This document shows positions 36,201-47,674 of a stretch of DNA of 64,000 bases, piece by piece (positions within the stretch are counted from its first letter, which is position 1; each line of letters begins with the position of its first letter). The translations under genes and the position numbers were made by a program. Source of the stretch: Hymenopellis radicata (taxonomy: Eukaryota > Basidiomycota > Agaricomycetes > Agaricales > Physalacriaceae); NCBI GenBank assembly GCA_015501595.1, contig JADNRX010000051.1, positions 1-64,000 on the forward strand, given 5' to 3'. Below the pieces are notes generated by a model. That model had not been told where the DNA came from, searched no databases, and saw nothing but the letters and a program-made list of their open reading frames with translations.

Positions 36201-36419
36201 AGCAAATCCTCCATCACGCCAGGATTCCAGGACTCGTCGTGACCGTCGCAGCTTGGCATGGTCGTCGCGTCTCGTTGTATATACCGATTTGATCCACCTC
36301 AGCAAACAAACGAGGACAGGTGAATTGGAACTCAGAAAGCTCAGCAATCACCAAGTTCGTCGAAGTGCATAACTTCCTCTTGGTGGCGCATGTGTAGGGC
36401 CTGGGGAGCAGCATCGGCT

Positions 36420-37200
36420 GTATGTCAGGAAGGATGCGGTTCAGGTTCAGCCTGACGCGCTCACGAAGGACCGAGACGCACTCGCTAGGGATATCGCGTC
36501 AAGTGTGGAGGTGAAGCGAGCGACGACCTTGGAAATGGGGGGTCAGGGAAAACGGTCATCGACCTCGAGAAGCAGAATAAGTTGTTGAGGATGCGGCTAG
36601 TGGAATCCAGCGCGCAGAAGGAAATGGCGACAGATCCGGTTGTTGAAATCTGTGTCTAGCTGAAGAAGCGGAAGTTCCAGGCGCGCGCAAGTCAAGTTCA
36701 AAAGCAGGTAGAGGACTCCGGAGAAGATTCGGATTGGTTAGAGATTCTTACCGTAGGACGGGAGCAACTACGCTGCGCGATAGGGAACGTTGCTCGTCTT
36801 CAGTCCGAGTTCGCCGAAGCAAATAATTATTCGACAACTATGTGCAGAGAGCTCGCCCAGCTATAGGATGGAGTCGACTTTCTAGGTCGCGTTGTGCAGG
36901 AGAAGGCGAGGGAGATCAGGTTCTCGTCAATGAGCAGACAGCAGAAGAAGTGTAGATAACGGTGGAAGGCTCGCGCGGCAGAGCAGGTGTGGATTTAAGG
37001 GGACCTGGCGGATGTCAAGAGACAGCTGAGACATGCCTAAGAGATCAGGTTCTCGTGAGCGGGCGGGGGAAGAAGCGCGGAGAGACGGAAGAGCAGGACC
37101 ATGCGCGCAAACGGAGGAATGAGACGCGTAGGAGAGGCGAAATTTTCGGAGAAAGTCGATGGCGGCGGGCGTAGGAAGAAAGGCAATCGCGGTGTACGAT
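36420..37200 (+). pseudogene. Decayed coiled-coil ORF, copy 3 (longest)
   Basis: A long Glu/Lys/Arg-rich frame with several stops is readable: DALTKDRDALARDIASSVEV, KQNKLLRMRLVESSAQKEM, DWLEILTVGREQLRCAIGNV, ARLQSEFAEANNYSTTMCRE. The heptad-like text suggests a former coiled-coil protein. At least four in-frame stops rule out expression as one protein. A (GGAA)n run follows at 37268-37296. Confidence 0.6.
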
Positions 37201-38874
37201 TTGCGATGGGTTTGGAAGTCTCGTGGGAATGGATTCAATGGAGGTGCCTCTTCAGGTACACGAAAGGCTGCAGAAAGGAAGGAAGGAAGGAAGGAAGTGT
37301 ATTACTCAGCTGGGTACCGAAGGCACTGCTGAGGTGTAAGGACTATCTACTATGGCTATTGTAAGTCCCTACGCCAAACTCCTACCCATGGGACGAGCTC
37401 GTCACGTTTAATACGGTAGATCCCTTGGGCGGTAGCCTAGCTCAAGAGGCCCCATAAATATTCCCTGAAATTTAAGCCAGCAGTTCTGATGACGGAAACA
37501 TAGTAACCGAGTCGTATACGTCGAGGACATCCGAGGCGGGTACAGTGGGAGATCGAGTGGGACGGAGAGAGAACGTAGGATGTTCTGGATATCCCAGCTC
37601 CATGTTGGATAACCCTTAACATGTAACACACAAAGAGCGTCGAATGCTAGACGGACATAACGGTCACTGGACTGTAGAATAATACCTCAGAAGCAGGATC
37701 AGGCATCAATATTTCGGGGAACAATGGAGACCTCCGTAAACAGAGGTACAAGCATGGAACATGAGTTTAAGCCCAGCAGGCAATGTAGGAACATTTTCTG
37801 TCTACCTTCAGGCTCCTGTAGTAACTCGGGTAACACGCCCGCAACGACACCACAAGCACTCATGAGGAGCGGGTCAAGCCGAGTAAGGTATAACAATCGT
37901 CCGATATGTGGCGACAAGGTTCCCACTACAGCCACAAGGGCCAGAACTGTGTTCGCATTCTTGCAAGCCTCTGTGGCCATGGAATTAGAATGCATTTGGA
38001 AGATACTGCAGGCTGCAGCTCGTGGAGCGAAGAGTAACACGTAAACAACTCCATGTGCTCCACAAGTGACCCGCGAGCGTTTTACGAGGTAGCCGTCTTA
38101 GGTATCAAGACAGAAAAAGAGACACGTCGAGAGGCTGCACCTGATGGCGCGCCAGCCAAGTACGGCGGCCGTGGCAGGGAGATGAGAACAGAATCCCGAG
38201 GAACTGCAACCGGCGTCTCGATCCGAGAAGACCCGACTGACGTCACACGCTGACGTGGCTCAAGAAAAGGGAGGAAAAAGCGACAACGCCGCTGGAGGAG
38301 GCGCAGAGTACTGACGGCGGCGCGCAACACCCATCAAGAGAGGAGCACACGGGTTTCCGTGAACTAAAGTACTCGGGTTAGCGCAGATGCAAGAATATGG
38401 CGCGTGCCGGCAGCAGCAGGGCAGAATTCGTCGCAACGCGAACGAAAAAGCAAGAAGATTTAATCTAGTCGTGCCCTGGTAGTTCCAGCGAGCAGACAGA
38501 TGCTCAGGAAGATAATCCTGAGGCTTCACGGGTTGGGTAGTTGTGCTCAGAGCGAGATCTGAGGCTTCACAAATTTTGATGATGGTGGTCAAAGTTTATT
38601 GTTATTTCCTCATCTTCTTTGACTGTACTGTCTATCAATGTTAAATGTTACTATTACTTAGTATTATTAGACTGGTTATTCCTTCTACTGCATTGCTTGC
38701 TCACTGTCTGTCGTTAGCGGATTCGAAGGTACAAAGGAGCAATTTGAGATGTTCCTCCGATCGTATCTTATCGCGTGCTTCTGCCTTAGACCACCACCTG
38801 GCCAAAGGCCTGCACCGTGAGCGCCATTTTCTGTCCTACGTTTCTATACGACTAACTCTATACAAGGCTACGAA
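37201..38874. other. Intergenic upstream of F-box twin 2
   Basis: A microsatellite of GGAA repeats lies at 37268-37296. A hydrophobic minus-strand ORF at 37699-38040 (text such as LLMSACGVVAGVLPELLQ) has no recognised family and is left uncalled. The last 95 bases match the flank of twin 1. Confidence 0.4.
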
Positions 38875-40509
38875 ATGTTAACTTGCTCGCGCTGCGGATT
38901 TAAGCCGGAACCCCCATCCGCCATCGACCCCCAGCTTTTGCCTTGGAACATTGATGTTCTCAGCGTCATACGTTCGGGACACACGCCACCCAGCGCGGCG
39001 ATTCCCTGTATACCGGCTCGCGTAGCTGTACTGGAGGCGCGTCACCAAGCCATGCAAGACGACCTGGCATGCCTCGAAGCGCTGATCGCGCAAAAGCGCA
39101 AGGAGATCGCGTTCACGCACGCCGAAATCGAACGGACGAAGTCCCTTGCTGCACCCATCCGTTCCATTCCTCGTGAAATCCTCCTCCACATCTTTTCCCT
39201 CGTGGATGTTCCGTCTTTTCACGCCCTACATCCTCGACAACCACCGTGTAGCTTCGGCCATGTGTGCAGGTTCTGGCGCACACTGTCACGCTCTGCTCCG
39301 TCTCTCTGGTCCCGTGTGTTTGTTTTTCTGGGCACGGGCGCCCCCAATTCATGCATCAACGTTCTTGAACAGCATCTCGTCCTTTCTAATCCACACCCGC
39401 TTCATGTAAAGCTAACCTTTTGGAACTCAAACGAAAACCCAGAGCCTGTGCTTGACGCGCTCTCTGGACATTCTATCCGACTGCAAGAGCTGGAGATGTA
39501 CGCAGGGAGATCCGAGACAAAATGTTTTTTCGACATGCTCTCCAAGGCTGACCTGAGGCTATTGAAACGTCTCAGGGTGCGAACCGACGGCCCGTTCCCG
39601 GCATTGCAGGCATACGATATCGTGCTCCCTTCAGCTCTCCGTTCCCTTGATATGGACCTGGCATTCAACGCTTTCAAATCCGTACAAGGGCAGTGGCAGA
39701 CTTTGACGTCCTTCGTCGGACCGTTTGCAGGTGCAGAGTCATTTCATCGGTTTATTGTCGCCGCGGAGAACCTCGCAAGTCTGAGGATTTCTTGCATAGG
39801 GGACGACGAGGACAGCCAAACAAGGACCGTATTCGTTCACGAGAACCTCACTCACTTGACTCTCGGTCCATCATGCAGCATGTCCCTTGCCCTCGACAAT
39901 ATATCGCTGCCACGTCTAGAGCAGCTGATCCTCGACGATGACAATGGACCTCATAGCACCTGTCCACCTCAGCCGCGCCAACATTACGACATAGTTCTTA
40001 GTCGCCTGCTTGATCGCTCTCAGTGTAATCTGAAAACCTTCGATAACGCCGCTGGAGTCTACCTCGAACCACAAACTATGACATCCATTTGGCGCATGTC
40101 CAATCTCATTTCCCTCTATCTGAATCTTGATGATGAGGAATATCCTTTGTTGAGCGAAGTCTCAACACTGCTTGATAGCCTGACAGTCACACCCTCTCAA
40201 CAACCTCTCCCCAGCTTGCGCGAGCTGAGGATTATATCCTCCACGGTGGAAGACCACTTACTATTCACCAATTCAAAGCTCCATGATGTGGTCGCATCGC
40301 GTTGGAACGTTACGGGAAACGTTTCAAGGCTCTCAAAATTGACGCTGCAGAACGACATGGACATCGACGAGCCTCGCATCACCTATGAGACCTCGACATT
40401 CGCATCGTTCTTACTGAATTTGAAGGCTCAGGGGTTGGACGTCGTCTGGATGATGGGTGAGCAAGATGTGCTTGCAGATGCGCTAAAGGCCGTGGAAAGG
40501 TACCTTTGA
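38875..40509 (+). CDS. F-box protein with CxxC start and coiled coil, twin 2
   Basis: This single-exon gene encodes 544 residues and is a close paralogue of 21278-22876. It starts MLTCSRCGFKPEPPSAID. The coiled coil (ARVAVLEARHQAMQDDLACL and on) precedes the F-box (IRSIPREILLHIFSLVDVPS, then SFGHVCRFWRTLSRSAPSLW). LRR-like text includes LEQLILDDDNG and LPSLRELRIISS. It ends DALKAVERYL, about 20 residues beyond twin 1, whose stop falls after GGKIYL. No frame break is present. The two genes share upstream and downstream flanks, so the duplication was of the whole transcription unit. Confidence 0.85.
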   Translation: MLTCSRCGFKPEPPSAIDPQLLPWNIDVLSVIRSGHTPPSAAIPCIPARVAVLEARHQAMQDDLACLEALIAQKRKEIAFTHAEIERTKSLAAPIRSIPREILLHIFSLVDVPSFHALHPRQPPCSFGHVCRFWRTLSRSAPSLWSRVFVFLGTGAPNSCINVLEQHLVLSNPHPLHVKLTFWNSNENPEPVLDALSGHSIRLQELEMYAGRSETKCFFDMLSKADLRLLKRLRVRTDGPFPALQAYDIVLPSALRSLDMDLAFNAFKSVQGQWQTLTSFVGPFAGAESFHRFIVAAENLASLRISCIGDDEDSQTRTVFVHENLTHLTLGPSCSMSLALDNISLPRLEQLILDDDNGPHSTCPPQPRQHYDIVLSRLLDRSQCNLKTFDNAAGVYLEPQTMTSIWRMSNLISLYLNLDDEEYPLLSEVSTLLDSLTVTPSQQPLPSLRELRIISSTVEDHLLFTNSKLHDVVASRWNVTGNVSRLSKLTLQNDMDIDEPRITYETSTFASFLLNLKAQGLDVVWMMGEQDVLADALKAVERYL

Positions 40510-40800
40510 CTTGCTTGTTTTATACCTACACCTCCTGCAATGTTTCAAGTTGGTGCTTTGTAGTATGTATGATCATTCTCGGTGTATGAACGGGCGAAGA
40601 AATAGTATGGTCCATACGTGCCCCCATCTCGCCCATCTAGTACGCGCACTGCGATCACAAAGAAGAAGGTCCGAATGTTTAAATGCACACGTCTTGGAAC
40701 AGTCAATCCGCTCTCGGCGAGGAATCACGATGTCGAGTGTTCACGGTTTTGGAAGCAGCACGACCGTTAGCAACAGCCCCTAGCAAGACGACGAAAAGGC
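40510..40800 (+). repeat. 3' flank shared by the F-box twins
   Basis: This is the partner of 22877-23129. Shared blocks include GTGCTTTGTAGTATGTATGA and TATGATCATTCTCGGTGTATG. It marks the downstream reach of the twin duplication. Confidence 0.7.
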
Positions 40801-41007
40801 ACTCCTTCAGGTGTCCACACTGTCCTCTCGACGACCGGATTCAGCGTATCCATCTAGTGCTTCGCACCACTGGGTGCTAAGTATTACACCTCTAAACGTC
40901 CGCCGCCAGAGAGTGGTATGAAGTTGTATACCTATTGGGTAGAGTATACATAGGTGATGATATTACAATTCGGTTAGTACGGCGGGTTTATACTGGGTTA
41001 TATTGGC

Positions 41008-41205
41008 CTATGAAAAGCACAATAGACCCCGGCTCGCAAGGCCCGGCATAGCCCTCCGTATGTAGTTTGCAAGTTCGGGGTGTATCAGGGCGGTGATCAG
41101 ACCCTCTGCTGGTAATGAATTTTCTGCACGCCGCTTAGGGCATCGTGTGATAGCACACCGTCGAGGGTGTTCAACGCTTTCAAGATGGCCTCGGCATGGG
41201 TACTT
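41008..41205 (-). pseudogene. Last-exon fragment of an F-box-like gene
   Basis: The minus strand reads LNTLDGVLSHDALSGVQKIH, then in another frame GLITALIHPELANYIRRAMP and GLASRGLLCFS before TAG at 41008. This is the C-terminal end of the family. No first exon is present upstream, so it is a relic. Confidence 0.75.
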
Positions 41206-41483
41206 GGCTACCACTGACAGATACGCAGTCCATATGATGGCCGCCACACTTGCAGGGCAAGTATATGACATTGAATAGCCTGGGTATGTAGCCGTACATC
41301 GCGTAATGAAAATGGTCGCGGAATAAAATGTAAAAGAACTCCAATTTTAGTCCTTCCTCCCAGTTCCTTTCTTTCGCCGTGCAGGCTTCTGGTCGCGGTG
41401 CGGCGGCGGCCTATCCTAAGTCTATATATGCTGCTACAAGTCATCAGCTACGCCACACTCCGATCCAACAGAAGAAACCTTAC
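41206..41483. other. Intergenic
   Basis: No gene is supported between the relic and the next type A gene. Confidence 0.4.
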
Positions 41484-42790
41484 CTAGACAAAACAAAGAA
41501 CACCCCGACTTGCAAGTTTAGGCAGGACAAGTCGCATTTCGTTTGTAAGAGCCGAGTCCGCCGCCTCAGTGAGCAACGTCGTTTGCCAGCGATCTACTTT
41601 CTCGAAATGAATGCTGCGAACATTCCTGAACGTCGGATGCATTAGACTGTGATCAAGCCCCGTCCACGCTGACCAAATGTCAGTAACGTCCATAGGAGGC
41701 ATTATCGTGAATGTAAGCTTCGTAAAATGTACGGTAGCCTTAGACGCGGAGATGGCACGGAATATGGCAGACCACCACTCTATGTTATAGCGTTGGATAT
41801 CGTCGTGAGTGACGATATGGTATCGCACTTTGCCCACGACAATGCCGAGGTGGACGTGCTGAAATTGTAGACCACCAAGGGGAAGTGCGGGAAGTAGAGA
41901 GATGAGTCCCTCAGCATCGTAGTATGCATCTTCGTCTCTCTCGATATTATCGACAAAATCTGAGTAGAACATATTTAGGAATCTCCTGGCAGGATAGGAA
42001 TTGCGACGTACCGTATATGAGTTCAAATTTGAACGTCTCGAGAGGAGGGAATCCATGGTCAGACATCACATCCTGCCACCTTACCAACTCCTGTGCATCG
42101 TGTGCCACGATTTCGCACTGTTTTAAGGTTCGTAAAGTTGGCTCGGTGGTGCGTGAGCCAGTGGTGGAACCGCTCCTGTTGCATGCCAACATCGAAGCGA
42201 ATGCATTCAACTGAGGGGAGTCGCAAGCGCTTGACGGGAATACCCAAGTCAACTATGTCCTCGTAATCGTCTTTGGAGCTATCCAAGCTAACTCGCTTGA
42301 TGTTGGTCCCTTCGAAAAGGTCGAAAACATTCTGGAAGTTGTTGAGACGATAGACGCTTTCAATATCAACCCCGACGAGTGGCGCGCGGTGCAGGAAGTT
42401 CCGGATTACGGCGAGGAAAGATTCGTTCGCCGGTGCCTCCCACCACGTGTCTACAAAGTCGACTTTGATGAATACAACTTTAGGGAGAAGGGAAAGCAGA
42501 TTTGTGAGATGGGAGACATAGGCATCCTGAGAAGTGAGACTGTCACTAGGAACTGCTTGGATTGTCACCAAACGGAAGAGGGTCTGGAGATGAGGAAGGC
42601 ATGTGAGATGACTGAGCAGTCTATCCAGTTGTTTCGAGGTGGCGGGAATAACGACATTGCGAAAGAGAGCGCGCTGGGCGGCACCAGCCCATGTCCGCGC
42701 GACAAGCGCACAGCTTCGCAGCGTGCGTTCGTCGCCAACTAAATGTTCCACGACCAACTCTACGAGCTCCGGTGGTAAGGTGATGCTCAT
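41484..42790 (-). CDS. F-box-like protein, type A, one extra A in the frame
   Basis: Exon 1 starts MSITLPPELVELVVEHLVGD at 42790 with RTLRSCALVARTWAGAAQRA, LPHLQTLFRLVTIQ and LFEGTNIKRVSLDSS. At NFTNLK the frame slips: the run CTTAAAACAG has four A where the siblings (NLKQCEII) need three, near 42122-42125. The shifted frame then reads QCEIVAHDAQELVRWQDVMS and ETFKFELIYG up to a GTACGT donor. Exon 2 starts near 41961 (DFVDNIERDEDAYYD) and contains LPLGGLQFQHVHLG, WWSAIFRAISASKATVHFTK and LPKLASRGVLCFV. The break looks like a homopolymer error, so the gene may be intact. Confidence 0.75.
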
Positions 42791-43374
42791 TCTCGGATGC
42801 TTCCTATTTTTCTATGAAGATGTGGATTTGTTGGCAGTCATGGGATAAGGAAAGAGCTTACTAGCAGGACTTTGTAAATTAACAGACCACGACTGGAACA
42901 AGATTCGTTACCTGCGTGCCCGATTTTTAACACGTTCAGGGAAGAGGAGAGAGAAATGCGTACTCGAAACGCAAGAGCCCGTGGCGCAGCTGGTAAAAAC
43001 GCGGCCGGGGCCAGTTAGTATCTCTTCCGAGCGTGGCAGCAGTAGTAGCAAAGTAGGACAGTACAATGACTTGAAGAGCCGTTAGTACTACGGCTCATGA
43101 GCGATTCCGGAAACGTGTTAGATGATGGCAAGAGGCAGGCCTGTTCTTGAAATGACACGACGTGACATCGATCACATGATGTGATTTCAGGTTTTTTAAC
43201 TACGCGTTTCCGTTCAAATTGTCAAGGTGTACATTATAACGGGCATACAGTAAATCGCGTGAGGCGTACTCCTTTCGTATGGCTATGACGCGACATCGGC
43301 TACCACTTCTGTCCCTCTGGTCCGACCTACACTCCCTTCTTCAGACGACTTGGCGCTAGACTTTCCCGTCCTCC
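42791..43374. other. Spacer between type A and type B genes
   Basis: No gene is supported. A tRNA-like string near 42968-43015 (GTGGCGCAGCTGGTA) lacks the 3' half of a tRNA. Text near 43120-43340 matches 60520-60770. Confidence 0.5.
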
Positions 43375-44617
43375 CTACTCGAAGCAAAGAACTCCCCGAC
43401 TCGCAAGGCGCGGCAAAGCGCGCTGTATCGCGGATGCAAGCTCTGGCTCCCCCTGGTCGGTGACAAGAGCCTGTTCGTCAGAGTCCTCCTCGAAATGAAT
43501 GCGCTGCACTCTGGTAAATGCCGCATGGGACAGTACTTCATCAAGTGTTGCCCAATCGGCTGAAACAGCCTCGGTGTCGTTGATATCCACGAAGGTGAGC
43601 GTGAGTTCAACGAAATGAACGGTTCTGCGCGAATCGGCGAGGTAGCGGAACATCGAGGAGAGCCAGTCGATGACTATCTGCACGTCGTCGCGCTTGATAC
43701 CGAAGTCAGATATGCGTAGCTTGAAATGCTTGAAGTGAAAGCCTTCGAAGAGGCCCTCGTAAGTCGGCAGCCTGTCTAAAGGCTTCGTTAGGATCTGCTT
43801 CTAGTAATCACATCGAGAATAACAAGGTACCATACGTCAACTCCAGTGTTAATGATTCCAGTTGGAGAGCTGCAGGTTGAAGAAACCACTGCGTGTTGAC
43901 GTTGAGAGGTTGAAAAAAAGGGATATCAACCTCCAAGTGTTTTAAATGTGTCGGGTATTGGCGGAGCCAGAAGCGTAGGGCAGTGTGCACCTGCGGGAGA
44001 TATAACATATTGACACGAAGCAGTTCAAGAGCGGGACGGTGTACGACGCCAAGGTTTGAGCTGAAAAAATCCACCCCGGGCGCATCGCTCGGTATGAAGT
44101 ACTGTGTGTCCAAAGAGACTCGTTTAACGCTGGAGTCTTCTAAACATGAGAAGATTTGTTGAAAATCGGCTTCGGCACGAAGATTGTAGATGTCGAGCTC
44201 CGTAAGCGATTGGGATGTGCGCACAAAAGCGCCGAATGCTTCGATGAATTGTTGATCGTGGGATCGGGATATGTCCAATCTGACATGGAGATAGGTTAAA
44301 CGAGGCATGAGAGGGAATATGGCAGTGAGGCGGGACAGATAGACGTTCCGTTCCGCGGCGCTGTGGGGGGGTGTGAGCCAGATTGACATCCGTTGGATGA
44401 GAATTTGTAGGTGGGGATAGCGAATGAGGTGAGCAGAAAGGCGGACCACCTCCAAATATCGGAGTAAAGGAAGGTCACGGAAGAGGGCACGTTGGCAGGG
44501 AATTGCCCACGTCCGTGATACAAGCGCGCAGAGTCGGAGTGTGTGCCAGTCCCAGATATGTTCGACGATCAACCACACGAGCTCGGGTGGTAAAACAGGC
44601 GCGCTTGTTAGAGGCAT
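43375..44617 (-). CDS. F-box-like protein, type B
   Basis: Exon 1 starts MPLTSAPVLPPELVWLIVEH at 44617 and has HTLRLCALVSRTWAIPCQRA, FPLMPRLTYLHVRLD, DFQQIFSCLEDSSVKRVSLD and THLKHLEVDIPFF. The intron starts at a GTACCT donor near 43830 and ends with CCTTTAG. Exon 2 reads DRLPTYEGLFEGFHFKHFKL, RTVHFVELTLTFVDIND, VQRIHFEEDSDE and LPRLASRGVLCFE with TAG at 43375. Both exons are open, so this copy seems functional. Its upstream tract has been split by the LTR element at 44997-56608. Confidence 0.8.
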
Positions 44618-44991
44618 CGTGGAGAATGTAGATCTTGAAGAGGCGGGTTAGCTGGCACTGAATGAGAAGGTACCATTGAATGAACTTCTTGACTTACCGA
44701 ACAGGTTGATCACTGTAGAGATGCTGTCGTTATTCTGCAAACAAGAGACAAGACTCGTTATCTGAACAAGTTAAATTTAGAAAATATCTTGAATGGTAGG
44801 AAAGAGAGACATACAACGTGCTTGAGTCAAAAGTACCGTATGTGTCTACCAGAAAAGCAGGCAACAGTAGGCTGCACCCACCCCACAAAGGGCACGTCGA
44901 AGCAGGCTGAGGAGACTCAGCTAACTGAGATATAAGTCGAAGATTTTAGATAAACGTCGATTGAGGGCGGAGGATGATGACGGTCGGAAGG

Positions 44992-44996
44992 CCGGC
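44992..44996 (+). repeat. Left target-site duplication CCGGC of the outer LTR element
   Basis: The five bases CCGGC precede the TGTGGG start of the left LTR and recur at 56609-56613 right after the end of the right LTR. Confidence 0.85.
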
Positions 44997-45286
44997 TGTG
45001 GGCTTGGTGTGACTGAGGAGGCACGGCAAGTTCCACACGGGATGGTTCTGTTTGATTTGGAGGTTGAGTCGTTCGAAGGTTGATAGGGATGGGTTCTCGT
45101 TTGTGTGTTGTCTGCTACTGTACACAAGCTCTAGGGACTTTATACTCTAGAATGCTGTGCTAGTAGTCACAGCTTTGACTACTGAAACTAACTGCGGGCT
45201 GCGATACACATAGGTACGCGTAACGTCGTGCCGCGAGAACTGTCCAGAACTGTCTATATCCGGTAATCCCGTACCTAAACCCTACA
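44997..45286 (-). repeat. LTR (3' LTR of the minus-strand element)
   Basis: The LTR runs from TGTGGGC to CCTACA and matches 56318-56608. Differences seen are G/T near 45070, one missing C in a C-run near 45230 and G/A near 45271. The inner edge is followed, on the minus strand, by a purine-rich GGAGGGCGCA that could be the polypurine tract. Confidence 0.88.
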
Positions 45287-46959
45287 TGCGCCCTCCAAGT
45301 CTTGTGATCCCGGTCATCGATCGGTCCGGCGATCAGAAGACTTACTTCTTCAACTCGTACCTCCATCACCGACTTCCTTTCGTCGTCCGTCATTCTCGAT
45401 ACGCGACAGCTTGCGCACCGACCAACCATTTCCATCTCCCTCTGTCTTCCCAAGTCGTTCTCACGCCGCCGATTGAACCAAATCCATGACCTCTCCGTGG
45501 AAACACTCCACGGCTCCTTCCCAAAATATCGACAGAATCTCTCAAGGTGCGTTTTCTTCGGTCGTATGATCCTGACCGAACCGCTCATCACCATCGCCGC
45601 CAGGTTGTGCTACTTTGTCCGCAGAGAGTGTTTTGCATACAGGATTCCCACCAGTCACCGATGCGTGCACAAGCAAGATCCAACGTCATTCCAACACATG
45701 ACGACATTCACGAACTCAATCGCCATCTCCTTGGCGGACCAGCTGGACGAGGCGGTGGAACAAGGATCGGCTGCAGTTTCAGTCGCGCAGAGTGGGAGCG
45801 TCTCCGGAACTGCGGCGACCCGTGGCAGGGGAATGATGCCGGGTCTATGGGTGGGGAGAATGGGTGTATGGAGCGCGTCGAGAAGGGTAATGAACAGCGG
45901 ATCCACTGTTCTGGTGATGGTGAAGGAGGTGGATGTCGGAATGGGATATGGATGGAGATGGAGGGGTGGGAAGCTAAGCAAGGCACTTGGTACGTGTTCT
46001 GCCTCTACTTGCTCCCCCTGCTCACTTTCTTTGCAGTGTGAACATATTACCTACTTAATCCCCTGTAGTTTCCCGGTATCATCAATACATGATATCCTCC
46101 ATTCCGTGCAGTTCGACTCATCTCGTCTTAAGTCTTGCACGTCATATTGTCCTTGTGACATCGTCAGAAACGTCCTCCTTTCCCGAATGCGCGTTGTTGT
46201 CTTCCGCACCTATGGAGATTGTTACTCAATGTCTCTGAATTCTTCTTTTCAGAAATTGAATTGGTACCCTCGCCCTCCTTTCGTTCCTGAGGGACTCGAA
46301 GGACGGAATCAATCTCATTCGGTTCGTTCACTGCGTCACTACGTTGCGCATCATTCCACTCGCGGGAGGCGCGTTCTGGAATATCACCGATATTCATCGC
46401 ATCTTTCTCTTCCATATTCATCGCATCTTTCTCTTCCGGATTCATAGCTGCGTTTCAGCGCGTTCTTTCGGCGCCGCTATTCAACGAGTTCGGTATAACG
46501 GTCTTCTTTCACCGTAGTACGTGGTTCCATTTGCAACAAAATTAGCAGAGAATTGATCCTGATCCAGACAGGTCTCCAAAATACAGCAAACCTGTAGAGA
46601 CTCCGATGGCAGTGGACTGCACGCATAGTGAGTCTTCGAATCTATTGTTCGACAAACTCTCCTCAGTAATATGCGACAGATAGGCGATCAGGGTGTCTGT
46701 GGTCAACGTTTCAAGAGTTGTGGCGGGACAGATTCTCCGTTCACGTTTTTAACGTTCAAAATTCGCTCTAGTTTCAGGTAAGCCAATCTTACATGCCTTA
46801 ATCATGTTCTGAACAGGCTTTCAGCAGTAATCTTTACAATCTGTTGATGCCTGTCTCCAATTCGAGTGCCAGTTAACCGTATAGTGCCCGTGTTGATCTG
46901 ACGACCACGTCGAGATCGTCTAGCATCAACGATATCTCATTGGTTATCTTGATTGCTCC
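45287..46959. other. Internal region of the LTR element without pol
   Basis: No protease, reverse transcriptase, RNase H or integrase motif was found in any frame. A minus-strand stretch at 46560-46735 reads TLETLTTDTLIAYLSHITEE and SLSNNRFEDSLC and may be residual coding sequence. The plus-strand ORF at 45473-46447 has no domain features and is probably chance. Two copies of a 24-base unit (TTCATCGCATCTTTCTCTTCC) stand in tandem at about 46393-46440. Confidence 0.6.
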
Positions 46960-47477
46960 GAGAGCTGGCAGAGAGCCGGCGCAATTCTTCCATGTCGAAG
47001 GTTACTCCGAAATCTGGATTTTCGCCGGTTCAATTCTTTCTGGTTCTTTCGCCGCGAATCCCTGTGGACAGTTTCGCGCGATATGTCCGTATTGCTTACA
47101 TTGGAAACACCTTCCGGCGGCTCGAAGTTCGTTTTCTCATTTTCAGATGGTCCAAATCGGGATGACCAGTTCCTCAAGCCGCTTTCATTGGGTGTCTCGT
47201 CTTCTCGGCTTCTGAGTGTGAGTCTGGCCCGTTTGAATTCGCGTTGGAATCTGATCCATCTGATGTTCTTTCAGATCCACTGTCCGAGTCATCATCTGAC
47301 GATCCTTCCACGGCGGCAATATTCTCGATGTGTTCAATCACTTCGGCGTGGTGCTCCACCTTCTTGTACGAGGATATCTCCGGGTTGAGTCGATCTCGCC
47401 ATAAACCTTGCTGAATTTCTGTGTTCAGGCCGGACCAAAGTTTGTGAACCTTTTCCCGTTCGTTCACAATTCCAACT
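46960..47477 (-). CDS. Outer element gag, C-terminal part with zinc knuckle
   Basis: From the insertion junction the frame reads VGIVNEREKVHKLWSGLNTE, IQQGLWRDRLNPEISSYKKV and EHHAEVIEHIENI, typical of a retrotransposon gag domain. A Ser/Asp-rich stretch follows. Near 47060-47110 the zinc knuckle CFQCKQYGHIARNC (CX2CX4HX4C) is clear, but in a different frame from the upstream part, so at least one frame break lies near 47120-47180. After the knuckle, VTFDMEELRRLS is in yet another frame. Confidence 0.75.
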
Positions 47478-47642
47478 TTGAAGCTCCGCGGAGGTTGATG
47501 CCGGTAGCGGGAGCGGAGCGCGTTTTCACGCGAATGAGCCACGTGACCTCGTGGCCTCTCTCTTTCGTACCGCGACAAGCTAGTGTCGCGGAATCTGCCT
47601 ACAGCGGGTCAAGACTCTGAACCGCTTTCGGATTCTTTTCGT
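47478..47642 (+). repeat. Split direct repeat A1
   Basis: The 165-base repeat runs from TTGAAGCTCCGCGG to GGATTCTTTTCGT and equals A2 at 54330-54494. It forms the left end of the element. Confidence 0.92.
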
Positions 47643-47674
47643 TTGGTCGTAGGCGACGAGCACCCACGACAGAC

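Noticed and set aside
37268..37296. GGAA tandem repeat as a possible array of biological interest
   Set aside because: It is a short microsatellite with no spacers and no associated genes.
42968..43020. tRNA-like string GTGGCGCAGCTGGTA
   Set aside because: Only the 5' half with an A-box-like motif is present; no anticodon arm, B box or acceptor 3' strand follows.
45473..46447. Plus-strand ORF of 324 codons inside the LTR element
   Set aside because: It runs against the element, starts inside low-information sequence and shows no domain.
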